Below, piece after piece: positions 7,234 to 9,373 of a stretch of DNA of 9,373 bases. Location: positions 1-9,373 of the forward strand of contig JAEZLF010000120.1 of assembly GCA_023435925.1 (NCBI GenBank). The letters run 5' to 3'. The notes below the pieces were generated by a model. The model was not told the origin of the DNA and did no database searches. It saw only the letters and a list, made by a program, of their open reading frames with translations. This DNA comes from Bacillota bacterium (GTDB lineage Bacteria; Bacillota; Clostridia; Acetivibrionales; DTU013). A program made the position numbers and the translations under genes. Within the stretch, counting starts at the first letter, position 1, and each line of letters starts with the position of its first letter.

Positions 7234-9063
7234 ATGCAGAAAACGGTGAATATACACAAAAACGGAGAAATAAGAACGGTTGTAGTGGATGAAGGCACGA
7301 ATTTACTGATGTTTCTCAGAAGTAACGGGATTGCCGTGGAAACGCCCTGTGGCGGAAAGGGTACCTGTGGCAAATGTGCTGTTAAGGTAAACGGCATCAA
7401 AAATACTCCTTCGGAAAGAGAACGCAAGCTGCTCGGTGCTGTAAAGCTGGAAAAGGGGTACCGGTTATCCTGCAGCAACAATATTACATCCGATTTGGAT
7501 ATTTATCCGGAAGCGGATTCCGCAAGAGAAGCTTCCATTATTACGGAAGGAAAAAACAGGGATGTAGAGCTTAATCCAATCATCAGAAAACAGTATGCAG
7601 AGCTGGCTGTACCGGCTCTTGCAGATCAGACTCCCGATATCGAAAGGCTATTGGCGGCTTCGGAGGTTCAGCTTACCGATGTAAGCTTGCCCTTGCTGCG
7701 GACCATTTCAAGTATTTTGCGCAAATCGGACTACAAAGTAACACTGGTCAGTATGAATGAAAAGCTGCTGGCTGTTGAAGCGGGAGACACTAGCCGGAAG
7801 CTTTATGGAACAGCCTTTGATATCGGAACTACTACGGTGGCGGCCTATTTGTACGACATGAACACGGGAAAATGCCTTGCTGTCAGCTCCATGCTGAATC
7901 CGCAAAAGAAATTCGGTGCGGATGTGATCGCAAGAATCTCCCATACAATGCAGGCGGAAGGCGGTAAGGAAGAAATGTACAGCAGTATCATTCAATGTAT
8001 CAATGACCTCATTGGGCAGCTGTGCCAAAAAGCCGGATTATCCAGTAAGGATATCTATTGTGCAGTGTTTACAGGGAATACAACTATGCTGCATTTCCTG
8101 ATGGGCCTTGATGCGTCGGCTATATCGGTATCACCCTTTATCCCGGTCACAACCAGCCTGCAGTATTTTGACGGGTTATCGGCAGGAATTCAAATGAATG
8201 AATGCGGGAAGGCTGTGGTGTTTCCCGGGGTATCGGCCTATGTGGGTGGAGATACGGTGGCTGCTATTCTATCCAGTGGCATGTACGATAAGGAAGAAAT
8301 ATCATTGTTGGTGGATATTGGAACTAACGGCGAGATTGTACTTGGGGGGAAGGAATGGCTCTTATCCTGTTCGACAGCAGCGGGACCGGCTTTTGAGGGA
8401 GCGAATATCAAAAATGGTGTAGGCGGAATCAGAGGTGCCATTGACACAGTAGGCTCCGGCCCGGATTTCAGCTATACAACGCTGGGAAATGCAAGCCCGG
8501 TCGGAATTTGCGGGTCAGGTATCATCGATGCGATTGCTAATCTCATCGACGCCGGGCTGATTGAGGATACCGGAAGATTAGTGGACAGTGATGAAGCGGA
8601 AGAGATCGACCCGAGTTACAAGGATAGGCTTATATCCATCGACGGAGTGAAGGCGTTTGTTCTTGCTAATGAAAGCGAGTCCGGTTCCGGTTCCCAGATC
8701 GTCATTACCCAGAAGGATATCAGGGAGCTGCAAAATGCCAAGGCGGCTATTGCCGCAGGTATTGAAACACTTGTGAAGAAGTCCGGCAAGGACTTCGATG
8801 AAGTGAAGAAAGTATATTTGGCCGGTGGTTTCGGAAGCCGAATCAATATTAAAAGTGCTCTAAAAGTGGGACTTTTACCCCGAACCTTGGAAAACAGGAT
8901 CGAAGCGATAGGAAATGCATCGGGAGCAGGTGCCGCAGAAGGTTTGCTCTCCAAAGAAATGCTGAGACTTTCCGAAAAGTTGAAGTTGAATGTGAAATAT
9001 ATTGAGTTGTCTGCTTCGCCTGATTTTGTTGAAAAGTATGTAGACAATATGATGTTTGAATAA
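7234..9063 (+). CDS. RACo-type corrinoid activation protein: [2Fe-2S] ferredoxin domain plus ASKHA ATPase (DUF4445)
   Basis: Proteins of this family (COG3894; RACo of Carboxydothermus is the studied example) reductively activate corrinoid methyltransferase proteins, using ATP to drive reduction of inactive Co(II) to Co(I). The product has 609 residues. Residues 1-90 form a plant-type ferredoxin domain with cluster ligands C39, C45, C48 and C80 (CGGKGTCGKC, then LSC). A linker follows, and then the actin-like ATPase: phosphate loop FDIGTTTVAAYLYD at 195-208, LNPQKKFGADVIARI, a second phosphate loop VDIGTNGEI at 360-368, and AGGFGSRIN near the C-terminus. There is no C-terminal [4Fe-4S] cysteine cluster of the RamA kind. 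An upstream ATG at 7216 overlaps the ribosome site; GGGGGAG at 7222-7228 sits 5 bases before ATG 7234, so that start is preferred. It is cotranscribed with cobT. Its corrinoid partner is not in the window. Confidence 0.93.
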   Translation: MQKTVNIHKNGEIRTVVVDEGTNLLMFLRSNGIAVETPCGGKGTCGKCAVKVNGIKNTPSERERKLLGAVKLEKGYRLSCSNNITSDLDIYPEADSAREASIITEGKNRDVELNPIIRKQYAELAVPALADQTPDIERLLAASEVQLTDVSLPLLRTISSILRKSDYKVTLVSMNEKLLAVEAGDTSRKLYGTAFDIGTTTVAAYLYDMNTGKCLAVSSMLNPQKKFGADVIARISHTMQAEGGKEEMYSSIIQCINDLIGQLCQKAGLSSKDIYCAVFTGNTTMLHFLMGLDASAISVSPFIPVTTSLQYFDGLSAGIQMNECGKAVVFPGVSAYVGGDTVAAILSSGMYDKEEISLLVDIGTNGEIVLGGKEWLLSCSTAAGPAFEGANIKNGVGGIRGAIDTVGSGPDFSYTTLGNASPVGICGSGIIDAIANLIDAGLIEDTGRLVDSDEAEEIDPSYKDRLISIDGVKAFVLANESESGSGSQIVITQKDIRELQNAKAAIAAGIETLVKKSGKDFDEVKKVYLAGGFGSRINIKSALKVGLLPRTLENRIEAIGNASGAGAAEGLLSKEMLRLSEKLKLNVKYIELSASPDFVEKYVDNMMFE

Positions 9064-9104
9064 GGAAAGGTGACACTCCTGCAAAGTCCTTAGCCGAGGA
9101 ATGT
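9064..9104 (+). repeat. Tandem palindromic repeat, copy 1 (right arm incomplete)
   Basis: This 41-base unit begins at the base after the activator gene's stop codon and recurs 47 bases later with three mismatches; the core 9068-9104 matches 9115-9151 at 35 of 37 positions. It has the left arm AGGTGACA and the inner TCCT/AGGA pair, but its right arm stops at TGT and continues GTGCGAG instead of CACCT. It therefore cannot close the full hairpin by itself. Confidence 0.85.
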
Positions 9105-9110
9105 GTGCGA

Positions 9111-9156
9111 GGAGAGGTGACACTCCTGCAAAGTCCATGGCCGAGGAATGTCACCT
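9111..9156 (+). repeat. Tandem palindromic repeat, copy 2 (complete hairpin)
   Basis: This is the second copy of the unit, with both palindrome arms intact: AGGTGACA (9115-9122) and TGTCACCT (9149-9156), then one mismatch, then TCCT (9124-9127) with AGGA (9144-9147), around a 16-nt interior containing CCATGG. Both inner and outer stems are preserved, unlike copy 1. The family of this element is not recognised. Confidence 0.85.
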
Positions 9157-9159
9157 TTT
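9115..9159 (+). terminator. Probable terminator of the cobT-activator unit, formed by repeat copy 2
   Basis: The full palindrome of copy 2 (8 bp, one mismatch, 4 bp) is followed directly by UUUU, and it is the first strong stem after the activator gene. The U-tract is short and the loop large, so termination may be incomplete. Antisense transcripts would also meet the stem, but without a U-run on that side. Confidence 0.55.
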
Positions 9160-9178
9160 GAATAAGGAGAAGGATTTT

Positions 9179-9206
9179 TTGATCTTCCGGCGAATAGTTA
9201 TATAGG
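9179..9206 (+). promoter_or_regulatory. Weak candidate promoter for the distal zinc-ribbon gene
   Basis: TTGATC (9179-9184) and TATAGG (9201-9206) are 16 bases apart and lie after the probable terminator. Each hexamer has two departures from consensus. TAAAAT at 9214-9219 is another possible -10 but lacks a -35 partner. Confidence 0.3.
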
Positions 9207-9280
9207 AACAGAATAAAATACATGCGGACGGTAATACAGATTGCGTACCATGTATTGAAATGGAATTGGGAGGTATGCTC

Positions 9281-9373
9281 TTGACTTCTGATAATAATAC
9301 GCAAAAAAATTGCGGCTTCTGCGGTGAAAGTATCCCGCTGCGTGCCGGGCGTTGCCCGTACTGCGGCAGTATT
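9281..9373 (+). CDS. Zinc-ribbon protein, N-terminal fragment cut by the window end
   Basis: Only the first 31 residues are visible. They contain two CxxC knuckles (C11, C14, C25, C28; CGFC then CPYCGS), a treble-clef or zinc-ribbon N-terminus of the kind found at the head of many small Firmicutes proteins, some with membrane segments further on. The function cannot be judged from this fragment. An ATG at 9275 is only one base after the ribosome site GGGAGG (9268-9273), too close to be used. TTG at 9281 leaves 7 bases and is preferred. The two share a frame, so the choice changes only two residues. Confidence 0.65.
   Translation, partial: MTSDNNTQKNCGFCGESIPLRAGRCPYCGSI

Noticed and set aside
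9064..9156. CRISPR-like array
   Set aside because: There are only two copies, the intervening sequence is 6-10 bases, and no cas genes are present; a tandem palindromic element explains it better.

Overview
The window looks like a chromosomal segment of a low- to mid-GC Gram-positive anaerobe, most likely in the class Clostridia. The evidence is the protein style, strong AGGAG-type ribosome sites, near-consensus sigma-A promoters, U-tract terminators, and a corrinoid activator gene typical of corrinoid-using anaerobes. I cannot name the species. There are no tRNA or rRNA genes, no CRISPR array and no transposase. Most of the window is ordinary housekeeping and cofactor metabolism.

Layout. 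(1) 3-1928 (+): ligA, NAD-dependent DNA ligase, lacking only about the first 25 residues at the window edge. (2) 1934-1963: a perfect 12-bp terminator hairpin between the convergent ligA and glnS. (3) 1972-5158 (-): gltX followed by glnS, separated by one base, with the glnS ribosome site inside the end of gltX; a near-consensus promoter lies at 5248-5276. (4) 5427-5852 (+): a small zinc-ribbon protein of unknown function, divergent from gltX, preceded by a leader hairpin and followed by a strong terminator. (5) 6026-9063 (+): an extended -10 promoter, a hairpin-rich leader of about 110 nt, then cobT and a RACo-type [2Fe-2S]/ASKHA corrinoid activator as a two-gene unit. (6) 9064-9159: two near-identical tandem copies of a palindromic repeat; the second forms a complete terminator-like hairpin. 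(7) 9281 to the window end (+): the start of a second zinc-ribbon protein.

How the genes fit together. gltX and glnS charge tRNA-Glu and tRNA-Gln, so this organism has a direct glutaminylation route, which is patchy among Firmicutes. CobT activates the lower-ligand base for cobamide assembly, and the RACo-like protein restores inactive Co(II) corrinoids to Co(I). The pair therefore looks like a corrinoid supply-and-maintenance unit whose methyltransferase partners lie elsewhere. I found no clear new multi-gene system. The least explained parts are the cobT leader RNA and the duplicated palindrome after the activator gene.
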